The notes beneath the pieces were generated by a model. The model was not told the origin of the DNA and did no database searches. It saw only the letters and a list, made by a program, of their open reading frames with translations. Shown in pieces: positions 61,379 to 64,000 of a stretch of DNA of 64,000 nucleotides (position 1 is the stretch's first letter; the number at the start of each line of letters is the position of its first letter). Origin of the DNA: Triatoma infestans (Eukaryota > Arthropoda > Insecta > Hemiptera > Reduviidae); assembly GCA_011037195.1 (NCBI GenBank), contig JAAEAF010001535.1, positions 136,522 to 200,521 of the forward strand. The letters run 5' to 3'. The position numbers and the translations under genes were made by a program.

Positions 61379-62194
61379 TCTGTATTATGAAATTCCAATA
61401 TATCTACGATCTAAAAGCGACTTTGTCTTCCTACATAAATAGGAAATTATCTATGAAATGTTCATTAAAACCTGTGTAAAAGGAAAGTAATGTCATTTTT
61501 TTTTTGCAAGCGACTTAACGTCTAACTACCAAATTTTATGTCATTAAATCCTGTGTACTTCCTTTAAATTATATACAATCTAATACCAGAAATATTCAAA
61601 ATTATTGTTTGATATGTAAAAAAGTTTTTTGTAATATAAAATTCTTACTTTTTTGTGAGAAAAAGCCAAATGTTTTTACTTTTTTTCTTCAAAATATTTG
61701 TGCAATCAGTTTTGTTACATATTGGATTTTATATAAGGGTAAATAAGGGAACGTCCTTGAAGCAGATGCACGCAATCATGTTTTAGACGTGAAATTAGAG
61801 TCATATGTTATAGGGGGTGGTGAATTTCTACAGCATAGTTGCTACAATCAACCCCTACTGGGGGGTTACTACATATACCTTAATATTCTAGCCAATCAAA
61901 TAAATTGAATTAATATTTGCCAATAATGTTATAATTGCCTATTTCCTTTTGTTGGACAAATCGATATTATAGTTAGAATTGTAGGAACGAATATAATTAC
62001 ATTCTGTTTCATGTTCTTAATTTATTTTTTTCTTGCTGGTTTTATTAATCCTGGCTTATTGCCCAACCCTGGTATTACCCGTTTTCGAGAAAATATTTTT
62101 TAATATTGTTTCGATTATGGTAGTCAATAATTCTTCTAAAATATTATTTCATAAGTTATTTGTGCCGCTTTCGTTGATTTAGCACTATAATCTT
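61379..62194. other. AT-rich stretch, nothing recognised
   Basis: No open frame or element was recognised between two R-family pieces. Confidence 0.45.
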
Positions 62195-62240
62195 AAAAAT
62201 TTGGTGTGAAACACTCACACAACTTTCACTTACTCCTCTT
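62195..62240 (-). repeat. Repeat family R, isolated 3' terminus
   Basis: aatttggtgtgaaacactca, then cacaactttcacttactcc: just the terminal hairpin and tail of the family, inverted. Confidence 0.65.
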
Positions 62241-62469
62241 GTTACAGTGATATACCCATAAATTGACTAATTTTTTTTTTAAATTTAAAATTTTGCTTAT
62301 TTGTATTTATATAAATATAAAGATAGTCCGAAGGACAAATGCCAGCTAACCTAACAATCGTGGAAGGTAGAGAATCATTACAGTGTAGAGAGAGGGCCAA
62401 TAATATTGAATAAACACAAATTTCAACGTCTCGAGTTTCCTCAGGATCACATTAAAACATTTTTTTTTT

Positions 62470-63437
62470 CAGCAAAATGTTAGAAATAGATGTAATAGAT
62501 TTAGAATCCCCTCGAGGGGACTGGGGCGGGAGTGGTTTGTCCAAGGGTCAAGTACTCGGGTACCCTTAGGTAATTTTCCTAGCATTTTCCAAGCGGAGAT
62601 ATACGCTGTTGGAAGATGCGTACAATCTAACCTCGATAGGGGATATAGGGACCAGGAGATTGTAATCCTTTCCGATAGTTAAGCAGCCTTGAGAGAGCAT
62701 TGAGTGCATCGGTTATCAGCTCTAAAATGGTCTGGGAATGCCTAGGTAATAAACTTAATTACCTAGGCAGGAGGAACATAGTTACCCTGTGGTGGGTGCC
62801 GGGGCTGTTGGCATTGAAGGGAATGAGATGGCGGCCGACGCTCTGGCCAAGTTAGGCGCTACGACCCCGCTGCTAGGGCCGGAACTTTTTTGTGGGGTCA
62901 GCGACCAGTTTCTGTTGGAGGAACTTAGGAAGGAGGTGGAGACGAGGAGATCTCAACTCTGGTGATCCTCTCCAGTTTGCGGCAGGCTAAGATCTGCTTG
63001 GGAAATTATAACCAACGGAGATCGAAGGCCTGCATCGTATTGAGCAAGAACAAGCTCCGCATTCTTACGGGTTTCCTCAGGGGGCATTGCTGACTTAGAG
63101 GACACCTGGTAAAGCTGGGTTTGGAATATGACAACTCATGCAGATTCTCTGGGGAGATGGAGGAAACTCCACTGCATCTCCTAACAGACTGCCAGGCTAC
63201 CACTCAGAGAAGATTCAAGAACCTGAGTAGCTATCAGGTTGAGGAGGGGGATATACCCGTCAGGGTATTGGGATCCCTCAGGAAACTCAACCTGATGGAG
63301 GTTTTGTAGAACGGATGTTCTGAAAAGGACATCTGTTCGGATGCTGTGGGCAATAGCCTGCGGCACCCAGGTGGCATAGCACAATAGTTCGAAACGGGTC
63401 ACGGTGCATTGGTCCCCTCTTCAAAAAAAAAAAAAAA
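62470..63437 (+). mobile_element. LINE 3' fragment with RNase H and A-rich tail
   Basis: In mixed frames it reads FQAEIYAVGRCVQSN, VILSDS then AALRALSASV, LWWVPG, EGNEMAADALAKLGAT (RNase H) and LTGFLRGHC. It continues with a Cys/His-like segment (CRFSGEMEETPLHLLTDC) to a stop at 63307-63309. An A run at 63423-63437 marks the 3' end. Related in layout to 13420-14170. Frame breaks and an early stop make it inactive. Confidence 0.8.
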
Positions 63438-63504
63438 TATATATATTTATATCTGTACAGTTAATATTTCAAGTTTATAAAAAAAAAAAAATTAAAAAAC
63501 CTAT

Positions 63505-63845
63505 TCTTATAAAATTACACTTGTTGTTAACCGATTTTCCTCACATTTTGGATTCTAACAGTGCTTTCAATGTATATTAATATTATATAGATGGTAGAAC
63601 CATACATTTTACTGAAGTGACTACTTTAGAGGAAAACTTTACGCTTACTGCTCCTCCACCCAGAAACTCCTTTACAAAAATTCATTTTTCTTCGGAAAAT
63701 CTTTCAATTAAAAGTGGTAGTTATTTTTTTTTTATAGTATTCCAAAGTTTATAGAATTTCTTTAGAGCTGTTTTCAAGAAAATCGCGAGAAACTGAAAGT
63801 CGTATTTCCCGAAATGGAATTTGTCCGAAATCTATGTGTTAGATG
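63505..63845 (-). repeat. Repeat family R, interior fragment
   Basis: It contains aaccgattttcc, gatggtagaacc, gaggaaaac and aaaatcgcgagaaactga words that match the interior of the inverted R copies. Both ends are missing. Confidence 0.55.
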
Positions 63846-64000
63846 ATTTCATATCAGAATATTTTACATTCTTTTTTTTTTAACAGCTGGAAAAGGAAAT
63901 ATTATATTCATGTCACGTTTACGACATTAAAATTGCATCGAAATATTATCTTTTCAGACAACAAAAAAAAAAAAAATAAACTATCACCATCTATCTAACT

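Noticed and set aside
62195..62240. Terminal hairpin of the R family as a Helitron end
   Set aside because: No CTRR terminus, no 5' TC start and no AT target context could be shown.
1..64000. CRISPR array, bacterial operon or prophage
   Set aside because: No regularly spaced direct repeats with unique spacers. The window is eukaryotic with introns throughout.

Overview
This is an AT-rich, intron-rich eukaryotic window that looks like an insect nuclear genome. The order is not proven; Hemiptera is only a guess. The evidence is spliced exons with GT/AG borders, a mariner transposon, several RNase H-bearing non-LTR retrotransposon remnants, tRNA-derived SINEs and many foldback/MITE elements. 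There are no operons, ribosome binding sites, rRNA genes or CRISPR arrays. Nothing here recalls a virus of concern.

Region 1 (about 1-29.5 kb, + strand) is one gene, cut off at its 5' end by the window edge. I assembled 16 main-path coding exons by hand. They give about 761 codons of an ER-type protein of at least seven tandem thioredoxin-fold domains, ending in a single C-terminal membrane span and a short tail. Two exon types alternate. A exons (about 62 aa) carry the CxxC site and the cis-proline. B exons (about 45 aa) carry the flanking helices and the 'LAVFF' strand. Nearly every intron is in phase 1, so most exons can be gained or skipped without changing frame. Five domains keep CxxC (CATC, CKQC, CMQC, CHIC, CPEC) and two have lost it. 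Three further phase-1 exons (3130-3180, 3659-3823, 8137-8411) offer an alternative ending: half a B exon, an Asp/Glu run, then a Lys-rich tail and stop. Another extra exon (17027-17133) carries CELC. I do not recognise the gene by name. The architecture recalls PDI or calsequestrin-like luminal proteins.

The introns hold mobile elements: foldback elements at 2.03-2.34 and 5.92-6.64 kb, a hAT-like MITE with a nested foldback at 4.25-4.95 kb, LINE remnants at 13.4-14.2, 14.85-15.6 and 26.86-28.06 kb, SINEs at 19.1 and 24.9 kb, and a foldback fragment at 18.4 kb.

Region 2 (29.5-64 kb) has no convincing host gene. It holds a perfect 61-bp-arm palindrome (31.5 kb), Tc1-like pieces (32.4 and 36.05 kb), LINE pieces (33.1, 35.3, 38.9, 58.4, 60.4 and 62.5 kb), two SINEs (41.8 and 47.5 kb), a foldback element (43.7-44.06 kb), a hAT-like MITE with an 8-bp target duplication (44.76-45.5 kb) and a nearly intact mariner (55.98-57.27 kb). 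It also holds a locally clustered repeat family (50.6-63.8 kb) with ~297-bp internal subunits.

The most interesting observation is that three foldback families (2.0, 6.5 and 43.9 kb) each contain a sequence with a hammerhead-ribozyme core: CUGANGA, a short hairpin, GAAAC, a palindromic stem III and NUH, plus a complementary stem I. All three share one extra nucleotide before stem II. The sequence motif is directly visible; catalytic activity and a link to Penelope-like retroelements are inference.
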